From NCBI GenBank assembly GCA_028023455.1, contig JAQFVV010000055.1, forward strand, positions 5,236,030 to 5,300,029: a stretch of DNA of 64,000 nucleotides, given 5' to 3'. Positions 22,126 through 33,529 of this stretch are shown here, one piece after another; position 1 is the stretch's first letter; every line of letters starts with the position of its first letter. The stretch comes from Epiperipatus broadwayi (Eukaryota > Onychophora > Udeonychophora > Euonychophora > Peripatidae). The notes beneath the pieces were generated by a model. It had not been told where the DNA came from and searched no databases. It saw nothing but the letters and a program-made list of their open reading frames with translations. A program made the position numbers and the translations under genes.

Positions 22126-22640
22126 GACACAGGCATATAATAAGCCTGTGTTTCAGTTATTACATAATAATGTTTGCCATTCCTTGTATATGTATTAAAT
22201 GGATTATGTCCTCTACATGAGGGGTCAGATTGACTTTAGGTCAACATGGGTGTGACAAGAATCTCGGCCTCAGGGTGGCCTTTGAGCATTCCATCATCAG
22301 ATTTTCAATTGGATGGACAATTGGAGTGTGGAGTAGATTGAAGCCTGTCCATTAAAGTATGAGGATTGGCTATCTTAATATATATCTGAGCACTTATAGC
22401 ATATATGTATGGAGATGGTAATCTTGACCAACTGATGATTGCCCGTTTAGCATGAAATACATATATCGGTGATTATTTTTATCTTTTCAATATATTTGTT
22501 TGTGTTCAAGTGTATCAGTGTTATGAGATAGTGTGGAGAGTGATGGGTTGTATGAAAGTTTGTGCTCATATACCCTATATATTACATATATAGACACAGG
22601 TATATAATAAGCTTGTGTGTTTCAGTTATTATAATAACTG
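22005..22640 (+). repeat. hammerhead repeat, head-to-tail unit plus partial second copy
   Basis: A block starting TTGGTGATTATTTATC at 22005, immediately after a predicted cleavage site, recurs as CGGTGATTATTTTTATC at 22466, after the next one. The period is 461 bases. Both copies run through GTTCAA(G/A)TGTATCA and GTGCTCATATACCCTATATA, then an AATAAGC.TGTG.TTCAGTTATTA block (22140 and about 22605). Only the first unit is full length. The second stops soon after that block. Confidence 0.75.
22420..22480 (+). ncRNA. hammerhead ribozyme copy with weakened stem II
   Basis: TAATCTTGACCAA, CTGATGA (22432-22438), TTGCCCGTTTAGCAT (stem II relic), GAAA, ATACATAT stem III with 4-base loop, A as cleavage-site base 17, then TCGGTGATTA. 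TAATC/GATTA and ACC/GGT can still form stem I around an internal loop. Mutations in stem II probably reduce activity. Confidence 0.65.
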
Positions 22641-23519
22641 ATTGTAAGAAGAATCAAGACTGATTCCAGTTAGAAGCTACTTAAGCAAAAGTAATTTTAT
22701 TTCTTCATTTTTGCAATTTTATGGCCATATATTTTTAAATTCTTTTTATATAAATATTTTACATAATAAAAAAAAATTGGAATAATAACTGTATAAAACA
22801 AATAATCTTAGAAGCGATATGAGATACTGTTTATAGCATTTACATGATAAAACTGCATTGTAGATGTTGGGGATTAAATAAAATATTACATGACTAAATA
22901 TGTATACAGGAATGTGTTAATAATTTTTTTTTTTTTTTATTGGGAAAAATTATTCAGATAACTTGTTAACCTTCATGCAAGTCAAACTAATTACATCATA
23001 ATTGGCATTGAGAAATTTTTTTTTTTTTATGAATGATGAAGCTTAATAATTTCTGCTCACAATCAAATAAAATTTATTTATAAACGAATTATATATATAT
23101 ATTTTTTATGTGGTTCATTATTGGATTTAAATATGCCAAGAACATTTATGCTGCGAGAGCATTTCTAATTAACATGATATTCAATAAAGTGATTTATTCA
23201 TCCAGTTGCAAATAATAAGTTATTATTACTAAATAAATAGCATATATTTTTTTCAATCAAGCAACAGATTAAAAGTCTGAATTATTCATTGGTTCATTTA
23301 TAAATTGCATAAAATATTTGTTTGTCATGTTAAATCTTATGATCAAATTTTAACATAATTCCATTGAATGGATTTCCTTTCAAATTTTGCATACATGTTA
23401 AGTATTGATGACAATGTAATATGACAGTAAAATATTTCGGGTTGTCCAGTTTAACAGTATTGGTGGGTTGGATTTCAAAACATGTAATATCAGTTCACTA
23501 AGTTTTCAGTGCTGCACAT
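22641..23519. other. AT-rich DNA without recognisable gene
   Basis: Nothing recognised on either strand. Confidence 0.45.
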
Positions 23520-23740
23520 TAATTAGATGATGGTAAGTAAAATGTCAATTGCGGTATCTGCAACATCTATATCAAATTACTCAAGCAGCTCAGGAACTGA
23601 GATAGATTGCTGGCTCCAGATTGGCTTTTCCATGAAACCTGGGCTAAGGTCATCCTCCCAGAGGAGTGATGGAGGGCATAGGCAGGCCCCCAGTTTCGGA
23701 CGACAGTGCATTTTTTGCAACAGTGTAAAAAGAATATAAC
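23520..23740 (+). other. GC-richer island with orphan 70-codon ORF
   Basis: Local composition is less AT-rich than the surroundings. The ORF at 23527-23739 is Ser-rich (SATSISNYSSSSG) and ends in a CIFCNS motif. I recognise no domain, no splice sites clearly bound it, and no repeat relatives are seen in the window. It could be a transposon relic. Confidence 0.2.
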
Positions 23741-24080
23741 TATGTATAGATAAACATGTTCAATAGTATCTAATAAATTTTAATTTATTTTAATAAAAAA
23801 AAAAAAAGTATTTGCAGTTAATTAAAATAGAAAGAAAATAAATGAAGAGTGAAATTTTAAGTTCTCTTGGTTGTTTCAATAAGACTTGCATTTTTAAAGA
23901 CATTGCCTTCTTAAACAAAAATAAAATATTGTAAACAATTTTTTAATGCACATGCATTTAATTTCAAAAACTAGAAATGCAATGATACTGTTACATTTTT
24001 AATATTTAAATTTGAATATGAATAGTTATGGAAAGTTTCTTATGATATATCTTATAACTAAAAAGTAAAAAATAATTTAT

Positions 24081-24306
24081 GCAAAAAATATTTTATAAAA
24101 AAATACTGTTATTTCATTTGAGGAAAACTGCACTAAAAATCAAAATATTTTTTTTTGTCTTAGCAATTTGGGTTGGTATATTTAATTTGAAATAAACATG
24201 CGGTCTCCAACCAACACAAATTGTAGTCCATGAAAAAACTTATTTTTTGGTGTTTAGTGCATTATTTCTCAAATGAAATGAGTTTTTTTTATAAAATATT
24301 TTTTAG
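24081..24306. repeat. palindromic MITE-like element
   Basis: The ends are inverted repeats of about 70 bases: TTATTTCATTTGAGGAAAAC near 24110 against TTTCTCAAATGAAATGAG near 24270. Both carry TTTTATAAAA-type ends. A related inverted pair occurs at 25945-26045. No coding capacity. Confidence 0.7.
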
Positions 24307-24424
24307 ATGTAATTATACAGAATTTGAACATAGACTTTCAAGCCCCCTTTAGCTATCTACTCTATCTCATACAACCAATATGTATGTTCACACATGTGTG
24401 AAAAAGATAAATGATCTCCAATAT

Positions 24425-24476
24425 ATACATTTCTTGCTGAACCAGCACTCATCAATTGGTCTAGATCATCATCTCC
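24425..24476 (-). ncRNA. hammerhead ribozyme copy, core mutated
   Basis: Minus strand: GACCAA, TTGATGA (C3 to U), perfect stem II GTGCTGGTTCAGCA, A, GAAA, TGTATAT. The C3 change breaks the core pair with G8 and should abolish cleavage. Confidence 0.65.
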
Positions 24477-24723
24477 CACATATATATATAAAATCAGCAC
24501 TTGGTTTATATTAAGATAACAAATCTTCAAACTTTAATGGACAGGCTTCAATCTACTCCACCCTGTAACTCTTCAGCCACCTATACCATTGAAAATTGAG
24601 TGCTCTGCCCACGATATGGATGACTGAAGAGTTGGAGGGTGGAGTAGCCTGTCCATTAAAGTTTGAAGATTTGTTATCTTAATATAAACCAAGCACTGAT
24701 TGTGCATATGTGTGGGAGATGAG

Positions 24724-24785
24724 GATCTGGACCAATTAATGAGTGCTGGTTCAGCATGAAATACACATATTGGAGATCATTTATC
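24724..24785 (+). ncRNA. hammerhead ribozyme copy, core mutated
   Basis: GATCTGGACCAA, TTAATGA (two core changes), stem II GTGCTGGTTCAGCAT, GAAA, TACACATA, TTGGAGATCATTTATC. The stem I strands GATC/GATC and CCAA/TTGG remain complementary. Confidence 0.65.
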
Positions 24786-25554
24786 TTTTTCACATATGCG
24801 TGGTCATGCGTATCAATTGTATGAGATAAGAGTGGATAGCTCAAGGAAACTTGAAAGTCTTTGTTCAAAGTCTCTATAATTGCAGCTAAACTCCAGGTAT
24901 ATAAATTATACTTGTATTCAAATATATAATATATATTTATATATAATTTTTTGTTCATATATTCCATTCTTATATTTCTAAAAATTATGTCTGACTATCA
25001 CTATGGGTGCAGACAATAGACAGACTTAGTACATTGAAGTATATTTTAGGAATCATTACCATATTTTGTTTCTCCCTCCCAAAGTCAACTGCTACTTTTC
25101 AGATATAAGAGCAAGCTATTATTTTTAGAAATATGAGTTCATGGTTTGTGGAGTGAGAATAGCTAAAAGATAGAGATCATCAGGACTGGAGGAAGGTGGT
25201 TAGCAAGTCCTGAGAGCACTGATACAAGAAAGGTGCAGAATTAAGAATACATTTAATTTTATTCTGTTACAATTATTGTGACTTAATTCATTATTTCTAC
25301 AAAATAAGGAAATATGTTTATATTAAGATAAATAATCACTTCTTGAAATACGATTTGTCAATTATAATTTTCTACCGTTTGTTTTTTTCTTATGATATTC
25401 TCAATTGTCTTCTTATGCTAGGTTTACGTGATGCATATTTCAAATCACATTGCTATATAATGCAAAATTTTTTATTGACTTATTATAAAAATATCTTAAA
25501 TTTACCATATCAAACAAAATTAAAAAAAAATTCCAAGATGTCTACCTGAAAAGT

Positions 25555-25790
25555 TTGAAGATTTGCTATATTAATTTAAACTGAGCACTGATTGTGTATG
25601 TGTATGGGAGATTATAATCTAGACTAACTGATGAGTGCTGGTTCAGTATGAAATATGTATATTGAAGATTATTTATCTTTTGCACATGTATATGGTCATG
25701 TCTATCGGTTATATAAAATGGTGTGGATAGCTGAATGGAGTTTGAAAGTCTTGGCTCAAACCCCTCTAATTATATCTAACGTTCACTACT
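25555..25790 (+). repeat. hammerhead-repeat unit, single orientation
   Basis: The unit runs from GTTTGAAGATTTGCTATATT through GAGCACTGATTGTGTATGTG and the ribozyme (25610-25675) to the tail TGAAAGTCTTGGCTCAAACC, a weak B box. There is no inverted partner here. Confidence 0.75.
25610..25675 (+). ncRNA. hammerhead ribozyme copy, core intact
   Basis: TAATCTAGACTAA, CTGATGA (25628-25634), stem II GTGCTGGTTCAGTAT (six pairs including G-U), GAAA, then ATATGTAT as stem III with a small loop, A, and TTGAAGATTA. Distal stem I TAATC/GATTA is intact; the proximal part is weaker (CTAA with TTGA). Possibly active but weaker than the 49230 copy. Confidence 0.7.
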
Positions 25791-25944
25791 TGTATTTAAA
25801 TTATGTAAAAAAAAAAAAATCGTTAATAAAACTTTAGAACTTTTTTTTCAAGGGAAGGGTTGCCAATCTGTTTTGCATAAGAATGCTGATGACTCTTCCC
25901 CCGGCCATGGAGACCGCCATGCACATATACAAAGAGTATATATA

Positions 25945-26050
25945 AAAAATATTTTATAAAAACCGCTTTTAATTAATTTGAGAACGAATGCACTAAAAAC
26001 AACTCCCCTCAAATTAAATAAAATAAGTTTTTTATAAAATATATTTTGTT
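25945..26050. repeat. palindromic MITE-like element, second copy
   Basis: Inverted arms AAAAAATATTTTATAAAA and TTTTTTATAAAATATATTTT bracket AATTTGAGAACGAATGCAC and its partial complement. Related to 24081-24306. Confidence 0.55.
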
Positions 26051-26990
26051 ATTTTTTATTATTGTAGTTATTTTTCTTTCACAAACTCCCTATCCATATT
26101 TATATCTGTTACTAAAGATAATCAACATGTGACAACCCATCTGATGCTTGTACTGAAATCGTAAAAGATCATTAAGTGTAAGCTGGGAATAACCCGTAGT
26201 TTTTATTTATTTATATCACATCAAACATTGTTTACTGCGGAGACTTTGTTTGATTAAGTGATCCGAATATGAAAAATTATTCCTAGTTCTATTAATATTG
26301 TTTCTATTGACAAACTAAAACGTACACACACGTGTATATATATATATGATGAAGAATTTTATGGCAAGAAGATTGGACATTTGTAGTGCCTCACTAATTA
26401 TTTAATTAGATTAATATATTCATTAACTCCAAATTATTAATTAGCAGATAACTTTCACTGATTAGTATTTTCATCTATAACAGCAGCTTAGTTAAAAATA
26501 ATTTGTTCTTGATTACAAATAATAAATAGTAATAGTAAAGAGAGAATTGCTTTCTTAATTAGCTGAAATCTGCCAGCTCGAAGTCTATAAACTGATTATT
26601 ACTACTGCAACTATTCAGGTTTTGTAGCTGAAATAGAGAATTAATCGATCTTTTACTTTATATATATATGTAAATTTATTCTAAATTATGTTTTTAATAG
26701 GAATTATTATAAACAAGCAAAGACGAAAAATACACAAATATTTAAAGAGAGAAGTTGAAAGGGAAAGCTAAATTTGGATTTTACTTTTTTGTGTGTGTAA
26801 ATGATATGCATCTTACATCTTCTACCTGAAAATATGATAACTAGTTCTACTGTCCTCTATGATGTAGTTCAGACATGTAATATCTAATGACTGATTTAAA
26901 AGCAAAAATTTATAGTGATTCATCACTTCCTTTGATTGTATCCCAGTGAAAAGATTACTGGTTCTCTTTCCATTTTGCCTGCAGCACCAT
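26051..26990. other. AT-rich DNA without recognisable gene
   Basis: Nothing recognised beyond short (TA)n near 26335. Confidence 0.45.
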
Positions 26991-27009
26991 TTATGTATTA
27001 ATGCAAGTG

Positions 27010-27640
27010 TTATGTAGCGACCTAGAGCTATTCATTCTTGAAATTTTAAAGCACTAATGTGACTGGATTTAAAATCCAACATGAAATGTGACCGTGTATT
27101 TTATGACTTCATGGATCATCTTCAGCGTTCTTCCTGCCATCATAAAATCTTGCATTAGATCCTAAGATCTAGGTGCAGTGCTCTCAGATCCAAGGCACCT
27201 CACTGATGAAGGCCACTAGCCAGAAACTACTCCGGGATATTGGATGAGTAGGCACTAGATAGGGATTTTATGCACAGGCCTTCTGGCATCCATTGATTAT
27301 TCTGGCTTGCACTGGTGGCAATATGTATATAGAGTTTAGCCTGTTTTAAAATCTTGCAAATTTGAAAACATTTTTGTTAATTGTAGTTTCACTGCCATAA
27401 ACTTAATTCGAATCATTTCAAACATTTCATTAGCAGTTTTGCCCAATTTAAAACAAAATTCAATGTTAATGCCTTGTTCCATTGTGGGTTAAGATGCAAA
27501 ACTCATAATTGTATTTCATGTTGTAACTGTTAATATTGTGTTACAATTTTTGTAGTAAATAGCTAAATTATTATTACATAACATATGCAGTGATTTAAAT
27601 TATGGTGCTGCAGAACCGGTCACCTCTTCCTTGTGACTCA
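27010..27640 (-). pseudogene. mariner (GVQW3-type) N-terminus, split by a 192-bp insertion
   Basis: Minus strand from the ATG at 27482: MEQGINIEFCFKLGKTAN, EMFEMIRI, and after a shift TTINKNVFKFARF. This is interrupted at 27347 by an insertion and resumes at 27142 with YDGRKNAEDDP-like sequence and H-I-like relics. This order (KFCFKLGKTA, FEMI, VFEWHKRFKDGR, EDD) is the conserved N-terminus of this mariner family. The upstream end GTCACCTCTTCCTTGTGAC at about 27615-27640 may belong to the element end. No catalytic domain. Confidence 0.75.
27143..27358 (+). mobile_element. 192-bp SINE-like element (family D) with 12-bp TSD
   Basis: The insert 27155-27346 sits inside the mariner and is flanked by taaaatcttgca at 27143-27154 and 27347-27358. 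It begins TTAGATCCTAAGATCTAG and contains CTGATGAAGGCCACTAGCC followed by AGAAACTACTCC and, downstream, GATGAGTAGG. So it has a CTGATGA-stem-GAAAC block with CTACTC/GAGTAG pairing. Related sequence lies at 43500-43745 (minus) and, more weakly, 51090-51190 and 51470-51570. Confidence 0.8.
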
Positions 27641-28049
27641 TTGTGTATAATTTAAGAAAGGTACAAGGTCATCATTACTTTCATCAATAGTGTAGTAAGA
27701 TATATTAAAAAAAAAACAATCTAATTCTTCTTATTTTAACTTATACATGCAGCACTTTTTAAATATTATCAAGTAATTTGGATCAGTGGAAGTAATGTCA
27801 TGTGATTTTTTTTTCTTATATACTTAACTGAGCATCCATTTTTTAAAACACCTGATATTTATAATCTCTATTAATTATACTGTTACTTGACAATGTATAG
27901 GTTTATATTATAGATATTTCAATCTCATCAGAAAACTATTCATTTCCTATTTAACATGAATCTAGCTTTCACTGCAATTGGAGATTGTATCGTATCATCA
28001 TTTTTATGTTTTTAAATATAATTTGCAATCTTGAATTATAATTTCATTA

Positions 28050-28380
28050 TTTTCAACCATTATCAATCCATTGCAGGATGAAAGTCTCTCAAGTATAATT
28101 CGAATTCTCCTATCTCCAGCTATTTTTTTTCCAAATTATACCAGCAAACTTTTTTTTTTATCCATCTCACGTGTCACTTTCCAGATTTTTTACAATCTCT
28201 TGCGATCCAGTTTAAAATTTCAACTGTCATACTTATTATCATTTCTTCTACTAATGTGTCCAGCCCTAATGCAAATTCAGGAAATTCTTTCAGTGATGTC
28301 AGTAATACTTGTTTGTTCTCTCACCCATGTATCTTGGTTCTAATTCTTCCTGCCGAACATACATTTTTATATACTTAATC
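28050..28380 (-). pseudogene. RTE-like LINE 3' end fragment
   Basis: The plus strand shows ATTATCAATCCATTGCAGGA and downstream blocks parallel to 3140-3480. The coding direction is minus. More decayed than the 3.1-kb copy, with deletions around 28140. Confidence 0.75.
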
Positions 28381-29025
28381 TAGTGTTTTTGCTATTCTAC
28401 TAAATGTCCAAATCTCCAATACATAATAACTGATAAAAGACATTTATTAAAAATGTTCCTTTTCACATAGATAAGCACATTCTCTTTTTATATTAAGTTA
28501 TTTCTACCAAAAGTGCTCCATCCAAATTTAATTTTTATTAATTTGCACACAATTTTTTTCTGCCTTCAAGAAACTCAATTGATATTTCAATTAAGAACTA
28601 TTAGTCATATGAGAACAAAGTCCATGGAATATCTTGGATTTTAAATTCAGAGGTAAAAGGCCAATAAACTCACCATGCTGGCTGACATGTGTTGGTGAGT
28701 AGCCCATCCATGTTTGTATACTTTAGCAATAATTCGTAATAATGACTGATGACAAGAATGTATAGAGTGGTCATTAGGATTTTCCCTGCTCAGTTCCTTT
28801 AAGGCCTCAGGAAACAAAGTCTCCTTTCAAGTAACAGTAAACTCCTTTCTGCAGCTGTATTTTTATGTAATATATCAATAAACAGTTAATAGACAGAAAT
28901 ACATAAATATTACTTTAGAATTTGAATAAATAGGTATATATTTTAAAATAATTTAATTAACGCAACATAATCAATAATAACAATTTTAAAAAAAAGGTTA
29001 TTGTTTAGAGTTCATAAGAAGTTTG
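28381..29025. other. AT-rich DNA without recognisable gene
   Basis: No coding match or repeat recognised. Confidence 0.4.
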
Positions 29026-29120
29026 CACATAGGATTGATAAAACCGAGTCATGATTCATGGATTTTGAACGCCAGAGTCTGTTATTCTACCACTGTACCA
29101 AACTACACAGGGCAGTCAGT
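29025..29120 (-). repeat. tRNA-derived SINE (family B)
   Basis: Minus strand: GTTTGGTACAGTGGTAGAAT (A box TGGTACAGTGG), CTGGCGTTCAAAATCC (B-box position), and the tail near 29031 GCAAACTTCTTATGAACTC. Confidence 0.65.
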
Positions 29121-30955
29121 TGATTAATAGGCTCAATTGAAATGAGTGTATGTTCCTTTTTTTTTTTGTCTTTTCTTTTTGGCCATAAAAGTAAACCTTC
29201 CAACTGCTGCAGTTATTTATAGATGAATAATCGTTTGGTTAGTCATTCAAGTTATCATATGGCATTTGAGTACTGAATATGATTCTTGGATCTAATATTA
29301 ATGATTTATTCTTTCTGCTTTTCCACAAAATCAAAACCTAAAACAGTAAAAGAAAATAAATAGTAGAACAAGGGGAAAATAAATAAAATTGAAAAGAAAC
29401 TTTAATTACTAAATTTTCAAATAAAGTAAAAAAAAAAGTTTATTCTTATATCCAACTAATCCAACAAGGTGAGAGAAAAAAAAGAACTTTAACTATTAAA
29501 TACAGAGGAACTGCAAATATGCGTTATATTTGTTCCATGCCCCTTTCACGTTTTGTTGATAAACTTTAATAGAATGTATTTTGTTTGTTGAATTACAAAT
29601 ATACAACTTTTCAACATACATGCACATATAATACTAACCTTTTTTGTATGTATCACATGCATATGTAAATTAAAATTATAGTACAACCAATATTAAAAAA
29701 AGGATAATAATATACTGTACTAATAATAAACAGAGAGGATACATTTACCTATATTTTTCATTTACTGAAAAAATAATGAAAAAAATTTGCTACATTATAT
29801 TTTTATTTTTTAAATAAAGTAAATAAAATATATGACTTTTATCGTAATTAGATATACTCTGGATGATATTCTTTAATTTTTTCAATAACTTTTTCTCTTA
29901 TAGAAACAAAGTAGTCTAATCTATCAAGAAATTATGATCTCTAATTGTTTTTGATATTTTTTTAGTCAGTTAACTTTAGGTATATTGTAAAATTTTGTAA
30001 AACTTTTAGCGTTACATTTAGAAAATATTTTATTAGGCAAAATACTGTCAAAATTCAGAAAGAATAGTAAAAAAAGAATAAAATGTATGTCTTTTCAACA
30101 TTAAACCGACAAAATTTTATTAATGAACATGATCGTTAACATATTCCAAGACGAAACAATAGTTGTTGGCGTAATATAAATATTTTTTTACAAATTTTAT
30201 TTTACTTTTTTGAATCTGATCACATATGGTGCTCGGAAATGAAAAATGGTTAATTAAATAGGTAAAATATACTAAATTGGCGAATATTTTAATGTTTTTT
30301 TTTTTTTTTAATTTGTTTATTTACATTTTGGTTTGTTTTTTGTGATAGCATATACTTAAAGTTGTTTACTTTGGTACAGCATAGTTCACTGTTTCAAAAT
30401 ATATTTTTTTTAATATGAACTGTTTATAAAATTAAATTATTCAGACATAAAAATAAATTGTAATACAGTATAGAGAACACATAGCTTATATATATATTTA
30501 ACATATTAAAATTGTTATTTATATATATTATTTTAGTTTACTGTATTATAATTAGCTTTTTACATAAATCTTTATTTTCTGTCTCTATATAATTATATTT
30601 TAATAAAATACATTATTTCAGTGATATCTTGAATTTTTATATTGATATTTCAGATGCTTTAATCAAATGCATTTCTGTTATCTACAAATCCAATGTAAAA
30701 TGACAATTCACATCTGTCGTTTTTTTTTTTAAAACTTCTTAATTTTTGGATAGGATCTTGTTTATTTTAACATTTTTAAATTCATATTATTCTTTTAGTT
30801 GTATGAAGTATAATTTTCTCCATAAATGAGTTGTAATGATTTTCACAAAGATTGTGCATAGATTTAGTAAATGACTAGTAGGCCTTTAATTTCTAATATC
30901 TTCCTTATTTTTCTTAAATTGATATCCACTTTTAAAAAAAAAAACCATACGGCTT
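29121..30955. other. AT-rich DNA without recognisable gene
   Basis: About 1.8 kb of very AT-rich sequence. No coding match or repeat family recognised. Confidence 0.45.
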
Positions 30956-30959
30956 TATC

Positions 30960-31075
30960 ACTCTGGAGTTCTTAAGAAGTTTGAACGCCAGATCTGCGAG
31001 CACCAGAATCGATCCTGGGATATTCTGATCCCAAATTGGATGCTCTACCAACTATGCCAAACCATCACAGGGAAT
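30960..31075 (-). repeat. tRNA-derived SINE (family B), best preserved
   Basis: Minus strand: CCTGTGATGGTTTGGCATAG, TTGGTAGAGCATCCAA, GGATCGATTCTGG (B box), then TCTGGCGTTCAAACTTCTTA and AGAACTCCAGAG. The first 75 bases look like a tRNA with good A and B boxes. A functional tRNA is unlikely, because the acceptor ends do not pair. Confidence 0.7.
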
Positions 31076-31149
31076 ATCACCTTTATATTCTTACCAATTA
31101 TTTGACATATATTCAATATTTAAATATTTGGTGTGTTACATTGTCAAAA

Positions 31150-32260
31150 TTTTGCTATTTCTTCACCTGCTTCTGTTACAATTCCATTTCTTAGAGTTTC
31201 CTGCTTTTCGTAGATTAAATTGCATGATTTAATTCTTCATTTTAAAAACTTATCATTTCAAAGGAGATTATAATTGAATGAGTTATTTATTTTTCTTGTT
31301 CTTTATCTACATCATCCCTCTTTTTTTTTTAACAATAGTGCCATGTTTTTTTTTTTGTTGTTGCTAAAATATCTTTTGTCAATATCAAGATGTATATTTT
31401 TGATACTTTTATTTTTTTTCTATAAATAGCTTTTTTTATCATTTCATAATTGTATTTCATTGGATATCTACAGATTTTCAGATATTCAATTTTGTTTCAT
31501 GGATCATTTTTTTAATAGTTCTTTTTTTCCACACACATTGCTGCATTTCACTTGAAAGTACTGATTAATTGTTGCTTTTTTGTTTTTGCTCTCTTCTGAA
31601 CCTAGCAAAAAACAATTTGTAAGTTTTAATTTAAATTCATTGAAGGACTTCAGAAGACTAAGGATGTCAGTTGTTGAAATTAGTCTTTCCTAATAGTTTT
31701 TGTCTTTCTTGTTTTGCATCATCTTTTTTTATATTGAATCTATTAGCACATTATAGTCTTGACACATACTTTTTCTTAGTCAAAATATAATCAATTATCC
31801 CTGTTCAATCTTAATTTAATTAGTTCCATTTCCCATTTTTATTCATCATTTCTGTATCTATGTGCAGATTTTCTCACAGCACTTTCGTCTTTCCATTTCT
31901 TTTTAATTCTAGCATTAAAATCTCCCATGACAATTTTAAAATATTGTTTGAACCGATAAAAAGGCTTCTGTATGTACCTATAAAAAATCCTGTCTTCTTC
32001 ATTTTGAGATAAACCTGAATTATCTGATTTTGGTATCCTCCATTGTGTTGAATCCTCTATCAAATATATCATTCATTTGCCAATATGTTGCTTTTCCACC
32101 CTTTATTTACAATGAATCCCACCCCACTTGTGCTTTGTAATAAAATACATGACCACCTGTCAAATAAATTGCCTCTTTTAATTTCTGAGCAGGAAATCAT
32201 CCTCAAATGATAGCTTAGGACTAGCACTCTCTGCCTACACTCACTAACCACTATTTTGCC
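31150..32260 (-). pseudogene. RTE-like LINE endonuclease domain
   Basis: Two adjacent minus frames (32069-32251 and 31839-32072) encode STSGVGFIVNKGWKSNIL, then YRYIQKPFYRFKQYFKIV, VMGDFNARIKKKWKDES and HRYRNDE. Downstream another frame gives IDYILTKKKY (31767-31796). This is the apurinic-type endonuclease domain of RTE/craniofacial-development-protein-2-like LINEs: GVGF, then GDFNA with catalytic Asp and Asn, then IDYIL. The reverse transcriptase is not found below 31150, so this is an internal fragment. Confidence 0.8.
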
Positions 32261-33394
32261 CTAATTTATTTATTTATTTATTTCATGATTGTAAATATAA
32301 AAGAGAACCGACATACCCATACGATGTAACTATCCTACCTTCAAGAAAACCCAATAAATGTCTGACTTAAGAACTATCAGACACCTGAGAGATTTTGATC
32401 TTGAGTCCAAAAATAAAAGACAAACTCATTATATATATATATAGGGTAAAATCCGTTTGTGAGTACCCTATTCATGTTAATTTATTATGATATCAATCCT
32501 ATGGTAGCAACAATTGTACCAATAAGAATATATGGAGTAGACTAAGAAATTTTCTAATTGGTATTTTAATGTCATAAATTGAAATCAGGTAGTATTTTTT
32601 CAGTTAATATCAAATCTTGTTTTGTAAACATTTTTTAAAGGTATAACATGATCATCCTTAATCAGTTCTGTATGAAAGCACATAAATGCAGTATTTTTTC
32701 TTTTGATTATCAGGGTTGACTTATGTTAAAATCAGATTTTAATCGCAGCTAGACATTTTTTCCAATGAGTAATAAAAATGGTGTATTCATTCTTGTCTTA
32801 GTTTTTTTTAAACTGTCATTCTCTAATTTGAACTGCTATTTTCTTCTTATGACATAGAATATATTCTCATTCCTTTTCATCTTTAACTTCATTAGAATAT
32901 TTGTTGGTAATTTTGGTAACTGTCCATATTTTTTTTTAACTCACCTCTAACTAATATAAATAGCTGCTTCACTAAAGAAAAGAATTGAGTAACCATTTGA
33001 GGAATTAGATGTTTTTTCCTCTAATGTGCATTTTTTTTTTTCTTTAATCTCTTTTTAAGAAGTCATAATGAATCCTTTTTAATATATATTTTTTTTAAAT
33101 CATTAAAATTCCTTTGTATATGTTAATTAAAATTTTAGCAGGATATAAATGAAGCAACTCAAATCCTCATGATATGTTTAATGTTTGCAAAAGGATTTCT
33201 TTTGCCAAAGAAGGTAATCAACATGAAATGATTTGAATCAGATGGTTATTAATTAACATAATTTATTCTCATTTTCTCTTATTTACAAAACAATTAATAA
33301 AAATAGTCTCTGTAATCAATTAAAAACTTTCAACATTCATTCTAAAATGTTTATGTAAAAAAAGAATGCTATTGTATATTACCAGTAACATTTT
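32261..33394. other. AT-rich DNA without recognisable gene
   Basis: GAACTATCAGACACCTGAGA at about 32371 resembles the SINE-B tail region but is not convincing. Otherwise nothing recognised. Confidence 0.4.
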
Positions 33395-33529
33395 CAATCA
33401 TTATTAATTCACTTCAGGATGAAGGTCCCTTCAAATTTAATCTGGCTTCTTCGATTCCTAGCCTCTCTTCTTCACAACATATCAACAAACTTTCTTATTT
33501 CTGTTCATCTCCCACACGATCTCTTTCTA
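33395..33529 (-). pseudogene. RTE-like LINE 3' end, short fragment
   Basis: Plus strand TTATTAATTCACTTCAGGAT then GAAGGTCCCTTCAAATTTAA match the minus-oriented RTE tails. The fragment stops abruptly at 33529, where an oppositely oriented RTE coding region begins, so the junction is a rearrangement or nested insertion. Confidence 0.65.

Larger units (their letters stand above)
24307..24900. repeat. long foldback of two hammerhead-repeat units
   Basis: A nearly 600-bp palindrome. Each arm reads outward from the centre as GAAGAGTTGGAGGGTGGAG, GCCTGTCCATTAAAGTTTG, TTAATATAAACCAAGCACTG, hammerhead, TCATGTGTATCA-like tail, then a B-box-like end. The centre is at about 24590-24610. Both hammerheads are mutated. 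Confidence 0.8.

Noticed and set aside
27200-27270. Canonical hammerhead ribozyme in family D
   Set aside because: CTGATGA and GAAAC are present, but the base closing stem III before the cleavage site is G rather than U, and a clear stem I was not found. Kept only as hammerhead-like.
30960-31075. A functional tRNA gene on the minus strand
   Set aside because: A and B boxes are good, but acceptor and anticodon stems do not close and the sequence continues into the SINE-B tail shared by other loci.
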